From: JAGPUQ01 sp947084925
Lineage (GTDB): Bacteria; Pseudomonadota; Gammaproteobacteria; Pseudomonadales; Porticoccaceae
Direction of reading: 5' to 3'
Assembly: GCA_947084925.1 (NCBI GenBank)
Contig: CAMTUJ010000036.1
Location: 1 to 43,054, forward strand
DNA length: 43,054 bases
The first letter of the stretch is position 1. Each line of letters opens with the position of its first letter. The translations under genes and the position numbers were made by a program. Of the stretch, positions 23,192-31,801 are shown in pieces. The notes below the pieces were generated by a model, which saw nothing but the letters and a program-made list of their open reading frames with translations, searched no databases and was not told where the DNA came from.

Positions 23192-24517
23192 ATGCAGGTT
23201 TCCCTCGAGACGACTTCCGAGCTGGAACGCCGTTTGACCATCGGAGTGCCGGCGGCTGAAATCGATGGCGCGGTGGGCGAACGCCTGGAAAAGGCGGCCC
23301 GGAGCGTACGCTTGAACGGATTTCGACAAGGTCGAGTCCCGCTGCGCGTGGTGCGACAGCGCTTCGGCGCCAGCATCCGCCAGGAGGTGGTCGGCGAAGC
23401 CATGAGCCGAAGTTTCTACGACGCGGTGACGCGCGAGGGCGTGCGCCCGGCGGGACCGCCGCGCATCGATCCAGTCCGCGATCAGCCCGGTGAAGATCTG
23501 CAATACATCGCCATATTCGAGATTTACCCCCAGGTAACCTTGGCCGAGTTGTCCGATTTCACCGTGACGCGTCCGGTTGCCGAGGTGAGCGACGCCGATC
23601 TCGATGCGATGATCGAGCGCCTGCGGCAACAACGTGCAACCTGGGAGGCGGTGGAGCGTGCCGCCATGACCGGCGATCAGGTATCGGTCGCGTACCAGGG
23701 CCGGCGCAACGGCGAGCTTTTCCCCGGAGGCAGCGCGGAAGACGCTCTGCTGGTGCTGGGGTCCGGGCGGATGATTCCGGGTTTTGAAGACAGCGTGATC
23801 GGCATGCGTGCCGGTGAGACGAGGACCGTTTCGCTCCGGTTTCCCGCAGACTACAACGAGGAATCGTTGCGCAATGCCGAGGTTGACTTTGAAATCCGGG
23901 TGACCGCGGTCCGGGAGCGGAAGCTGCCCGCGCTCGACGCCGAATTTCTGAAGCAATTCGGTATCGATGATGGCGACATGGAGCGCTTCCGTGCCGAAGT
24001 TCGCAAGAACATGGAGCGCGAACTGACCGTGGCGTTGCGGAGCAAAGTCAAGAACCGGGTGCTCAACGAGCTTCTGGAGCGCCATGAAGTCGCGCTGCCA
24101 CAGGCGCTGGTGGCCAACGAGATCGGCATAGTCCGCCAGCAGATGGTCGCCCAATTCGGCGGTGGTGCGCAGTTCGACGCGGCCATGCTTCCGGATGAAC
24201 TGTTCACCGAACAGGCCAGGCGGCGGGTCAAGCTTGGCCTCATCGTTGCGGAACTCATCAAGGCCGCCCAGATTCGCCTCGACGAGGAACGGACGCGGGC
24301 ACGTATCGCCGAGATTGCCGCCGGCTACGAACAGCCCGATGAAGTGGTGCGGCATTACCTGTCCAATGAGGATGCCCTGAACGGCGTCCAGGGTTCGGTC
24401 ATGGAAGACCAGGTGGTCGACCATATCCTCGCCAAGGCCCGGGTGACCGACGAAACCCTGTCCTATACGGCGGCACTTCAGCCCGATTCCGCCCCGGAAG
24501 ACGTACAAGCGGATTAA
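23192..24517 (+). CDS. tig: Trigger factor
   Basis: A 441-residue ribosome-bound chaperone and prolyl isomerase. The N-terminal ribosome-docking motif is 'GFRQGRVP' (43-50), followed by the FKBP-type PPIase domain (about 150-245, 'GDQVSVAYQGRRNGELFPGG', 'MIPGFEDSVIGM') and the long helical C-terminal arms. Length and domain order are standard. ATG 23192 has GAGGA 8 nt before it. It is first in the tig-clpP-clpX-lon-hup-ppiD run, 63 nt after tRNA-Leu and 68 nt before clpP. Confidence 0.97.
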   Translation: MQVSLETTSELERRLTIGVPAAEIDGAVGERLEKAARSVRLNGFRQGRVPLRVVRQRFGASIRQEVVGEAMSRSFYDAVTREGVRPAGPPRIDPVRDQPGEDLQYIAIFEIYPQVTLAELSDFTVTRPVAEVSDADLDAMIERLRQQRATWEAVERAAMTGDQVSVAYQGRRNGELFPGGSAEDALLVLGSGRMIPGFEDSVIGMRAGETRTVSLRFPADYNEESLRNAEVDFEIRVTAVRERKLPALDAEFLKQFGIDDGDMERFRAEVRKNMERELTVALRSKVKNRVLNELLERHEVALPQALVANEIGIVRQQMVAQFGGGAQFDAAMLPDELFTEQARRRVKLGLIVAELIKAAQIRLDEERTRARIAEIAAGYEQPDEVVRHYLSNEDALNGVQGSVMEDQVVDHILAKARVTDETLSYTAALQPDSAPEDVQAD

Positions 24518-24585
24518 CTCCTACGCTCCTGGCCGCGGTTCAAAGCTACAATGCGGCCACAGCCATTCCAGCAGCCGAGACACCC

Positions 24586-25212
24586 ATGCGCGATGATTTG
24601 CTCAAACACACCCCGCCCACCGGTGCTGGTGGATTGGTGCCGATGGTGGTCGAACAGACCGCGCGCGGCGAGCGTTCCTTCGATATCTATTCGAGACTGC
24701 TGAAGGAGCGGATTATTTTTCTGGTCGGCCCGGTCGAAGATTACAGTGCGAACCTGGTGGTGGCGCAACTGCTGTTTCTCGAAGCGGAAAACCCGGAGAA
24801 GGATATCCATTTCTACATCAATTCGCCGGGTGGTTCAGTCACCGCCGGCCTGTCGATCTACGACACAATGCAATTCGTGCGCCCGGATGTGAGCACCATG
24901 TGCATCGGCCAGGCGGCCAGCATGGGGGCCTTCCTGCTGGCGGCCGGGGCGCCGGGAAAGCGCTTCACGCTGGCGAACTCCCGCTGCATGATCCACCAGC
25001 CCAGCGGCGGAGCCCAGGGACAGGCGTCCGATATCCACATTCAGGCACAGGAAATTCTCAAGATCCGCGAGAAACTCAACGAACTGCTTGCTCACCATAC
25101 CGGCCAGGCAATTGAGCGCATCGCCCAGGATACCGAGCGTGACAGGTTCATGAGTGCCACCGAGGCGAAGGCCTACGGCTTGGTGGACGAGGTGCTGAGC
25201 AAGCGGGTCTGA
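24586..25212 (+). CDS. clpP: ATP-dependent Clp protease proteolytic subunit
   Basis: A 208-residue serine peptidase forming the two-ring ClpP barrel. The catalytic triad is visible as S112 ('GQAASMGAFLL'), H137 ('CMIHQP') and D186 ('DTERDRFM'), at the same offsets as in E. coli, with an N-terminal propeptide of similar length before 'VVEQTARGERSFDIYSRLL'. It works with ClpX encoded 79 nt downstream. The ribosome site before ATG 24586 is weak. A TACAAT at about 24547-24552 could be a -10 but has no convincing -35. Confidence 0.97.
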   Translation: MRDDLLKHTPPTGAGGLVPMVVEQTARGERSFDIYSRLLKERIIFLVGPVEDYSANLVVAQLLFLEAENPEKDIHFYINSPGGSVTAGLSIYDTMQFVRPDVSTMCIGQAASMGAFLLAAGAPGKRFTLANSRCMIHQPSGGAQGQASDIHIQAQEILKIREKLNELLAHHTGQAIERIAQDTERDRFMSATEAKAYGLVDEVLSKRV

Positions 25213-25291
25213 ACAGGCTCGCTTTACCCTCTGGTGGAATGGTGATAACGTCCATGAGTACAGCAAGTGCGCGCGCGACGAGGAGGCACCG

Positions 25292-26578
25292 GTGACGGCG
25301 AAAGGTGAAGATCGCGACAGCGGCAAGCCGCTTTACTGCTCGTTCTGCGGCAAGAGTCAGCATGATGTTCGCAAGCTCATTGCCGGTCCGTCGGTGTTTA
25401 TTTGCGACGAATGCGTCGACCTCTGCAATGACATCATTTCCGAAGAAATCCAGGATGACGCCACCGGACGCACGCCTGATCGACTGCCCACCCCGCGGGC
25501 GATCAAGGAGATACTCGATCAGTACGTGATCGGGCAGCCGCGCGCCAAGAAAATCCTTTCGGTGGCTGTCTACAATCACTACAAACGGCTTGACATGAGC
25601 GGGCGCAAGGTTCGCAGTGATGTCGAGCTGGGCAAAAGCAATATCCTCCTGATAGGACCCACGGGGAGCGGCAAGACCCTGCTGGCGGAAACGCTGGCAC
25701 GGTTGCTCAACGTGCCCTTTACCATTGCCGATGCGACGACGCTTACCGAGGCCGGCTACGTTGGCGAGGATGTCGAGAACATCATTCAAAAGCTCCTGCA
25801 GAAATGCGACTACGACGTCGAGAAAGCCCAGCGTGGGATTGTCTATATCGACGAGATCGATAAAATCTCCCGCAAGTCGGATAACCCATCCATCACCCGG
25901 GACGTTTCCGGCGAGGGCGTACAGCAGGCACTGCTCAAGCTCATCGAGGGAACCGTCGCGTCCGTGCCGCCACAGGGTGGGCGCAAGCATCCCCAGCAGG
26001 AATTTCTCCAGGTAAACACTTCAAATATTCTCTTCATATGCGGGGGAGCCTTTTCCGGGCTGGAAAAAGTCATTCAGCAGCGCTCTGAAAAGGGTGGCAT
26101 AGGTTTCAGCGCCACGGTGCGTGGAAAGGATGAGAAGCGCAATATCGGCGAGACGCTGGCCACGGTACAGCCGGACGACCTGGTGCGTTATGGCTTGATC
26201 CCGGAGTTCGTTGGGCGTCTTCCCGTATTGGCAACCCTCGAAGAACTCGACAAGGAAGCGCTCATCAACATCCTGACCGAGCCAAAGAATTCGCTGATCA
26301 AGCAGTACGACCTGCTTTTCGATATGGAGGGTGTGGCGCTGGATATTCGGCGCGATGCACTCGACGAAATTGCGGAGCGTGCGCTAGAGCGAAAAACCGG
26401 GGCGCGCGGTCTCAGATCGATTCTCGAAAACGTACTGCTCGACACGATGTACGACTTGCCCTCCGTCAAAAATGTTCAGAAAGTCGTCATCGATGCCGCC
26501 GTGATTCGTGGTGAGTCCGACCCGTTGGTGGTCTATGAAGGAAACGAAGCGCCTCGTGCAGCAAGCGACGAGGGTTGA
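25292..26578 (+). CDS. clpX: Clp protease ATP-binding subunit ClpX
   Basis: A 428-residue AAA+ unfoldase that feeds substrates into ClpP. The N-terminal zinc-binding domain has C16-x2-C19 and C38-x2-C41 ('YCSFCGKSQHDVRKLIAG', 'FICDECVDLC'). The AAA+ core has Walker A 'GPTGSGKTLLAETLA', Walker B 'IVYIDEIDKI', the 'GYVGEDVEN' pore loop region and an 'IGF' loop ('GGIGFSATVRG') for ClpP docking. GTG 25292 is chosen because GAGGAG precedes it by 6 nt. A strong terminator follows at 26599, closing the tig-clpP-clpX part of the cluster. Confidence 0.97.
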   Translation: MTAKGEDRDSGKPLYCSFCGKSQHDVRKLIAGPSVFICDECVDLCNDIISEEIQDDATGRTPDRLPTPRAIKEILDQYVIGQPRAKKILSVAVYNHYKRLDMSGRKVRSDVELGKSNILLIGPTGSGKTLLAETLARLLNVPFTIADATTLTEAGYVGEDVENIIQKLLQKCDYDVEKAQRGIVYIDEIDKISRKSDNPSITRDVSGEGVQQALLKLIEGTVASVPPQGGRKHPQQEFLQVNTSNILFICGGAFSGLEKVIQQRSEKGGIGFSATVRGKDEKRNIGETLATVQPDDLVRYGLIPEFVGRLPVLATLEELDKEALINILTEPKNSLIKQYDLLFDMEGVALDIRRDALDEIAERALERKTGARGLRSILENVLLDTMYDLPSVKNVQKVVIDAAVIRGESDPLVVYEGNEAPRAASDEG

Positions 26579-26598
26579 CATCGTTCCGGCGGGTGGGC

Positions 26599-26625
26599 AA
26601 AAAGGGGCTTCAGAGGCCCCTTTTT
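26599..26625. terminator. Strong bidirectional intrinsic terminator after clpX
   Basis: AAAAAGGGGC (26599-26608) and GCCCCTTTTT (26616-26625) form a perfect 10-bp stem with a 7-nt loop. The A-tract on one side and T-tract on the other make it work on both strands. It starts 20 nt after the clpX stop and separates clpX from lon. Confidence 0.93.
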
Positions 26626-26741
26626 GTTGGAGCTGGTGCAAGGTTGTTTGATCTGTCGGACGTGGATTGCCGGACGCTGATGGCCGCGGGACGTGACCGC
26701 GCGTGCCGCGAGCGCGATTCTATCTCCGATGCGTGTGTCCG

Positions 26742-26770
26742 CTTGCGATTTCCCTGGGTGGCCCCACATA
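26742..26770 (+). promoter_or_regulatory. lon: Sigma-32-like heat-shock promoter of lon
   Basis: CTTGCGA (26742-26748), 13 nt, then CCCCACATA (26762-26770). This compares with the sigma-32 consensus CTTGAAA and CCCCATnTA at the expected spacing. It ends 40 nt before the lon ATG. lon is a classic heat-shock gene, so place and sequence agree. Confidence 0.65.
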
Positions 26771-26810
26771 GAGTCTGTCAACTTTCATCGAACCCTTGCA
26801 GAGGTTCTTC

Positions 26811-29249
26811 ATGAGTCAGGAAACTATCCCGGAAGCGACTTCGAAGCAGCTGCCGATGTTGCCGTTGCGGGATGTCGTCGTGTACCCGCAAATGGTCATT
26901 CCACTGTTTGTTGGGCGAGCGAAATCCATTCTTGCGCTCGATGCCGTGATGTCAACGCACAAGCAGATCCTGCTGGTGGCCCAGAAGGACGCCGGCATCG
27001 ACGACCCGGGCGAGGACGACCTGTACCGGGTCGGGTCCTTGGCAACCGTGTTGCAGATGCTCAAACTGCCCGACGGCACCGTCAAGGTCCTGGTCGAAGG
27101 CAATCAGCGGGTGGCGATCCGGCGTGTTCTTCAATCGGACGCCTTCCCGGTCGCCGAGTACGACGAGATTTCTGGCGCCGGAGAGTTTTCGGGGCCGGGG
27201 GCGGAAGCCCTCGTGCGGGCTCTGAATGCGGAGTTCGAACAGTACGTCAGCCTCAGTAAAAAAGTTCCCGCCGAGGTGGTCACCATGGTGGCGGGTATCG
27301 AAAATGCGGGACGTCTGGTCGATACCATGGCCACGCATATGGTGTTGTCGCTGGCGCAAAAGCAGCAGATTCTCGAGATCTTCGACATCCGCGAGCGCGT
27401 CGATTTTCTGCGCAAACTGATCGAGTCCGAGCTGGATGTTTTGCAGGTAGATCAGCGGGTTAGGGGTCGTGTCAAGAAGCAGATGGAAAAGAGTCAGCGC
27501 GAGTACTACCTCAACGAGCAGATGAAGGCCATCCAGCGCGAGCTGGGGGAGAACGAGGACAGCCCCAACGAGATCCAGCACCTGGAGAAACGCGTAGCCG
27601 ACGCCGGCATGCCCAAGGCGGCCCTGGAAAAAGCGCGCGCTGAACTGAACAAGCTGAAGATGATGTCGCCGATGTCGGCGGAGGCTTCGGTCCTGCGCAG
27701 CTATGTCGACTGGATGGTTAACGTCCCCTGGCAGCAACGCTCCAAAATCAAGCACGACCTGGCCCGCGCCGAACGTATCCTCAATCAGGACCACTACGGT
27801 CTGGACGAGGTCAAGGAGCGCATTCTCGAATTTCTGGCGGTGCAAAAGCGGGTCAAAAAACTGAAGGGGCCGGTGCTCTGCCTGGTGGGGCCACCCGGGG
27901 TGGGAAAAACCTCTCTCGGCGAATCCATAGCGCGAGCGACGGGCAGAAAATTCGTCCGCATGTCGCTGGGGGGGATTCGGGACGAAGCCGAGATTCGTGG
28001 GCACCGGCGTACTTACATCGGCTCGCTGCCTGGCAAGTTGGTTCAGAAGCTGGCCAAGGCAGGTGTGAAGAATCCGCTCTTCCTGTTCGATGAAGTCGAC
28101 AAGATCGGCATGGATCATCGCGGCGATCCGGCTTCGGCCCTGCTTGAGGTGCTCGATCCCGAACAAAACAATACCTTCAATGATCACTACCTGGAGGTCG
28201 ATTACGACCTCTCCGAGGTGATGTTCATCTGTACCTCGAACTCGCTGAACATTCCGGCGCCACTGCTCGATCGCATGGAAGTGATCCGCATCCCCGGCTA
28301 TACCGAGGATGAAAAGCTCAAGATAGCGGAACGCTATCTGCTGCCGAAGCAGCGCAAGGCCAACGGACTGAAATCCGGGGAACTGGAACTCGACGAGGCG
28401 GCAACGCGCGACATCATTCGCTACTACACGCGCGAAGCTGGCGTTCGGGGGCTTGAGCGGGAAATTGCGAAAATCTGCCGGAAGGTGGTTACGCAACATG
28501 TTCGTGGTGAAAGTACGGCGGCTTACAAGGTCGACGGCGCCAAACTGGAAGACTTGCTCGGTGTTCGCAAGTTCGACTACGGGCGTGCCGAGGAGGAAAA
28601 CCAGATCGGTCAGGTCACCGGGCTGGCCTGGACTTCGGCGGGTGGTGAACTCCTCACCATCGAGGCCTCGGCGACCTACGGCAAGGGCAACGTGATCAAG
28701 ACCGGCTCGCTCGGCGACGTGATGCAGGAGTCCATCCAGGCGGCGTTGACCGTCGTCCGGACCCAGTCGCAGCTGCTCGGGATTCGGAGGGATTTCAACC
28801 AACGCAATGATCTCCACATCCACGTTCCGGAAGGCGCGACACCCAAGGATGGTCCGAGCGCCGGCGTGGGAATGTGTACAGCATTCATATCCGTGCTGAC
28901 CGGGATACCGGTGCGGGCCGACGTGGCCATGACGGGCGAAATAACCCTGCGGGGCCAAGTGCTGAAAATCGGTGGCCTCAAGGAAAAGCTGCTGGCTGCC
29001 CACCGTGGCGGCATCCGGACCGTCATCATTCCCCGGGAAAACGAGCGCGATCTGAAGGAAATTCCCGAGAATATCAAGGCTGATCTCGACATTCGTCCGG
29101 TAAAATGGATACACGAGGTATTGCAGATTGCTCTCGAGCGGATGCCGAAGCCGCTGTCGGATGAGGAATACATGGCCGGCCAGTCCGATACGAGCGGTGC
29201 GGAGGACGGCAACGTCGCCGGCAGTACCGCGAGTTTGAGCCGGCACTGA
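26811..29249 (+). CDS. lon: ATP-dependent protease Lon
   Basis: An 812-residue LonA: N-terminal substrate domain ('LPMLPLRDVVVYPQMVIPLFVGR'), AAA+ domain with Walker A 'GPPGVGKTSLGESIA' and Walker B 'LFLFDEVDKIG', and a C-terminal peptidase domain with the Ser-Lys dyad S683 ('PKDGPSAGVGM') and K726 ('GLKEKLLAAHRGG'). The 43-residue spacing of the dyad equals that of E. coli Lon. It degrades misfolded and regulatory proteins in the cytoplasm. ATG 26811 has AGAGG 7 nt upstream; an in-frame TTG at 26796 is less likely. A sigma-32-like promoter precedes it and the clpX terminator isolates it from upstream transcription. Confidence 0.97.
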   Translation: MSQETIPEATSKQLPMLPLRDVVVYPQMVIPLFVGRAKSILALDAVMSTHKQILLVAQKDAGIDDPGEDDLYRVGSLATVLQMLKLPDGTVKVLVEGNQRVAIRRVLQSDAFPVAEYDEISGAGEFSGPGAEALVRALNAEFEQYVSLSKKVPAEVVTMVAGIENAGRLVDTMATHMVLSLAQKQQILEIFDIRERVDFLRKLIESELDVLQVDQRVRGRVKKQMEKSQREYYLNEQMKAIQRELGENEDSPNEIQHLEKRVADAGMPKAALEKARAELNKLKMMSPMSAEASVLRSYVDWMVNVPWQQRSKIKHDLARAERILNQDHYGLDEVKERILEFLAVQKRVKKLKGPVLCLVGPPGVGKTSLGESIARATGRKFVRMSLGGIRDEAEIRGHRRTYIGSLPGKLVQKLAKAGVKNPLFLFDEVDKIGMDHRGDPASALLEVLDPEQNNTFNDHYLEVDYDLSEVMFICTSNSLNIPAPLLDRMEVIRIPGYTEDEKLKIAERYLLPKQRKANGLKSGELELDEAATRDIIRYYTREAGVRGLEREIAKICRKVVTQHVRGESTAAYKVDGAKLEDLLGVRKFDYGRAEEENQIGQVTGLAWTSAGGELLTIEASATYGKGNVIKTGSLGDVMQESIQAALTVVRTQSQLLGIRRDFNQRNDLHIHVPEGATPKDGPSAGVGMCTAFISVLTGIPVRADVAMTGEITLRGQVLKIGGLKEKLLAAHRGGIRTVIIPRENERDLKEIPENIKADLDIRPVKWIHEVLQIALERMPKPLSDEEYMAGQSDTSGAEDGNVAGSTASLSRH

Positions 29250-29266
29250 ATTTGCCCAGGTCTTCC

Positions 29267-29296
29267 TTGACGCTGCCGCAATGCGCTTGGTATAAA
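29267..29296 (+). promoter_or_regulatory. Sigma-70 promoter for the HU gene
   Basis: TTGACG (29267-29272), an 18-nt spacer and TATAAA (29291-29296), each five of six to consensus. Transcription would start near 29303, giving a leader of about 200 nt before the HU start codon. That leader contains the inverted-repeat element at 29349. Confidence 0.65.
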
Positions 29297-29348
29297 GCCG
29301 GCTCGCGGCAGTAGGGCCGCGTCCAGCAAGATGCTACGCTGTTCGGGC

Positions 29349-29455
29349 TGCTGAAAAACATCGCGAGGACGTCCAGCTGCGCTGGCGGGCAGCCACCATG
29401 GTCGGTCAACTTGACCTGCGATGGCACGAGTACCGCAATGAGGCAGTTTTTCGGC
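29349..29455. mobile_element. MITE-like inverted-repeat element, copy A
   Basis: It begins TGCTGAAAAAC and ends GTTTTTCGGC, so the ends are inverted repeats with one mismatch (GCTGAAAAAC against GCCGAAAAAC). Shared internal pieces link it to the element at 42924: TGCTGAAAAAC[A/G]TCGCGAGG at the left, and a right-hand block GCGATGGCACGAGTACCGC similar to GCGAGGGAGCGAGCACCGC. It is about 107 bp, has no open frame of note, and lies between the HU promoter and start codon. A non-autonomous element or REP-like family is inferred. Confidence 0.55.
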
Positions 29456-29503
29456 CGCCTGTCGAGTCAAATCATCGGGAACTTTGATAACAAGAGGAAG
29501 CTT

Positions 29504-29776
29504 GTGAACAAATCAGAACTGATCGACGCCATTGCCGATGCGGCGGATATTTCCAAGGCATGTGCGGCGCGCGCGCTCGATGCCGCCATCGACGGCATAA
29601 CCGCCGCTTTGCGCAAAGGTGATCCGGTGTCGCTTGTCGGCTTCGGTACATTTTCAGTCAAGCATCGGCCGTCGCGTTCCGGACGCAATCCGCGCACCAA
29701 CGAAGAAATCACCATTGCTGCATCGAACGTTCCGGGCTTCAAGGCCGGAAAAGCGCTTAAAGATGCAGTCAACTGA
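29504..29776 (+). CDS. hupB: DNA-binding protein HU
   Basis: A 90-residue nucleoid protein, the exact usual HU length. It starts 'MNKSELIDAIADAADISKA' and contains the DNA-arm signature 'VGFGTFSVKHRPSRSGRNPRTNEEI' region and 'NVPGFKAGKALKDAVN'. HU dimers bend and compact DNA in the cytoplasm. The start is GTG 29504 with AGAGGAAG just upstream; the open frame extending left is not HU-like. The position after lon and before ppiD is the standard hupB locus. A clear terminator follows at 29800. Confidence 0.96.
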   Translation: MNKSELIDAIADAADISKACAARALDAAIDGITAALRKGDPVSLVGFGTFSVKHRPSRSGRNPRTNEEITIAASNVPGFKAGKALKDAVN

Positions 29777-29799
29777 TATTTTGATTTTCTCGGCCTGAC

Positions 29800-29827
29800 G
29801 GGCGCATCGATTGTGCGCCCTTTTTTT
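29800..29827 (+). terminator. Intrinsic terminator after HU gene
   Basis: GGGCGCA (29800-29806), 7-nt loop, TGCGCCC (29814-29820), then seven T residues. It lies 23 nt after the HU stop and before ppiD, so ppiD probably has its own promoter or depends on readthrough. Confidence 0.92.
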
Positions 29828-29858
29828 ATTTTTATCTGATCGTTAGCGGACATCCTCC

Positions 29859-31760
29859 ATGTTGCAGAGTTTCCGGGACGGAATGGGAAAATACGGCAAA
29901 TGGTTGGTGGTGCTGATTGCGATTCCGTTCGCGTTCTTTGGCGTGGAGTCGTTCTTCTTTCGCGGTGCCTCGGTCGAGGAGGCCGCTTCAGTCAACGGTC
30001 AACGGATAACCCGACTGGAAGTACAGCAGGCGATCCAGCGTCAGCGCGCGCAGATCATGGCGCGTTTCGCCGATATCGATCCCGCGGTCATTGACGATAA
30101 AGCGCTCTACGCGCCTGCGTTGCAGAACCTGATCACCACGCGAGTCTACGATGATCGCGCGCAGAAAGAGGGCATGGGTGTCGCTCCGGCGCTTATCGCA
30201 CAAGTGCTGAAGGACGCGACGCTGTTCCAGCAAGACGGAAAATTTTCGAGAAATCAGTACCTCGCCTACATTGGGCAGCTGGGCTACACCCCGCAAACCC
30301 ACAGCCGATTCCTGGCGCGGGAACTGCTGGCCAGCCAGCTTGCCCGAGGTATCGCCAGCACGGGATTCATGACCAAACCCGGGCTGGAGCGCGCCCTGGG
30401 CGATCTGGAGCAGACCCGGGACTTCCGTTATCTCAATGTCCCGCTGCCCAAAGCCAAAGCCGGTGCGCAAACCGATGTGGACGAGACCGCGACGCGAGCC
30501 TATTACGACGCACATCCCGAACTTTATATCGCGCCGGAACATGTGGTGGTCAACTACATTGAGCTGTCCGTGGATCGGATTGCCGCCGGGATTCAGATAG
30601 ATGAAGGCGAATTGAAGTCACGTTACCAACATCGTGTTGATGCGGCGGAAGCCGCCAAACAGACCATTCTCTCGCAAATCCTCATCAAACCCCGTGCGGA
30701 CGGCAGCCACCAGAAAATATTGCATGAATTGCAGGCGGCCCTGGCGGCCGGTGCGGATTTCGCCGAGCTTGCCCGCGCGAAAAGCGAAGACGCCTTGACG
30801 GCGGGTCAGGGCGGCGAGATTGGACCCTATGATCCCGACAAATTTCCCACGCCGCTCCGATCGGCGCTGGACGGACTGAAGATCGGTCAGGTGACGCCTC
30901 CGGTCGAGACAGAAATGGGTTGGCATCTGGTCAAGTTGGTCCGTGAAGACAAGCCGACTGTCGGCAGTTTCGAAGCGGAGCATGATGCCATTGCCGCTGA
31001 GTTCCGCAAGGAGAAAGCGGGTGATTTGTATCAGAGCCAGATCGAACGCCTTCGCGAGGCCGCCTACACGGCCGAAAATCTGAGCGTTGTCGCTACTTCA
31101 ATGGGGTTGCCGCTGAACACGTCGCCAGCCATTACCCGTGACGGCGGCGAAGGCATTGCCAGCGATCCCAAAGTGGTCAGCACGGCCTTTTCCGAAGAAG
31201 TACTCAAGGGAGGCTATGTCAGCCCGCTGGTGGAGCTCGATGGCGCGCGTGCGATCGTTCTGGAGCTCAAGGAGCATGCGCCGCAGCAGCGACGCGCATT
31301 CGCGGCGGTGAAGGTGGATATCGCGGCGGTGTTGACGATCGAACGCAGTCTGGCCCAGGCCCGCGAGCGCGCCGAGGGCTACCGCAAGCGATTGCTGGCC
31401 GGCGAGTCGCTGGAAAAAATCGCCCGTAGCGAACACCTGGAATGGCAGGTCAATTCCGGTGTGAGGCGCTACGATACCGATGCGGGCAGCGACGTAGCCA
31501 AACACGCTTTTGAAATTCCGGAGAAATCGCCTCTACCTTTCGTTGGCACTTTTGATAATGCCAATGGCGTGGTTGTTTTCCAGGTAATTGGCATTCACTC
31601 CGGCGATCTAGCGGCAGTGCCGAAGCAGCGCCGGCAGCAGTTCGAACGCGCCATGTTGGAAGCTACGGCCGGCGGCGAGCTCAGCGCGTATCAGGGTGCC
31701 TTGCTGGCAAGCGCTAAAATTGACATCAGACCGCAGCCCAAGGACGAGCAGCCTCAGTAA
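29859..31760 (+). CDS. ppiD: Periplasmic folding chaperone PpiD
   Basis: 633 residues, typical for PpiD. One N-terminal membrane anchor (about 15-36, 'WLVVLIAIPFAFFGVESFFF') is followed by a SurA-N-like chaperone region ('VNGQRITRLEVQQAIQRQR'), a central parvulin domain (about 265-365, 'TILSQILIKPRADGS', 'EMGWHLVKLVRED') and a C-terminal helical region. It is anchored in the inner membrane facing the periplasm, near the Sec translocon, and helps newly exported proteins fold. E. coli PpiD's parvulin domain is inactive; activity cannot be judged here. ATG 29859 follows a weak purine-rich stretch. It closes the quality-control cluster. Confidence 0.95.
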   Translation: MLQSFRDGMGKYGKWLVVLIAIPFAFFGVESFFFRGASVEEAASVNGQRITRLEVQQAIQRQRAQIMARFADIDPAVIDDKALYAPALQNLITTRVYDDRAQKEGMGVAPALIAQVLKDATLFQQDGKFSRNQYLAYIGQLGYTPQTHSRFLARELLASQLARGIASTGFMTKPGLERALGDLEQTRDFRYLNVPLPKAKAGAQTDVDETATRAYYDAHPELYIAPEHVVVNYIELSVDRIAAGIQIDEGELKSRYQHRVDAAEAAKQTILSQILIKPRADGSHQKILHELQAALAAGADFAELARAKSEDALTAGQGGEIGPYDPDKFPTPLRSALDGLKIGQVTPPVETEMGWHLVKLVREDKPTVGSFEAEHDAIAAEFRKEKAGDLYQSQIERLREAAYTAENLSVVATSMGLPLNTSPAITRDGGEGIASDPKVVSTAFSEEVLKGGYVSPLVELDGARAIVLELKEHAPQQRRAFAAVKVDIAAVLTIERSLAQARERAEGYRKRLLAGESLEKIARSEHLEWQVNSGVRRYDTDAGSDVAKHAFEIPEKSPLPFVGTFDNANGVVVFQVIGIHSGDLAAVPKQRRQQFERAMLEATAGGELSAYQGALLASAKIDIRPQPKDEQPQ

Positions 31761-31801
31761 CTTGATCCGGTCTGCTCCGCGCCAAGGCGAGAATAGTCGC
31801 G

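Noticed and set aside
26952..29246. 764-codon minus-strand frame opposite lon
   Set aside because: Same GC-skewed antisense artefact; the lon frame is certain on the plus strand.
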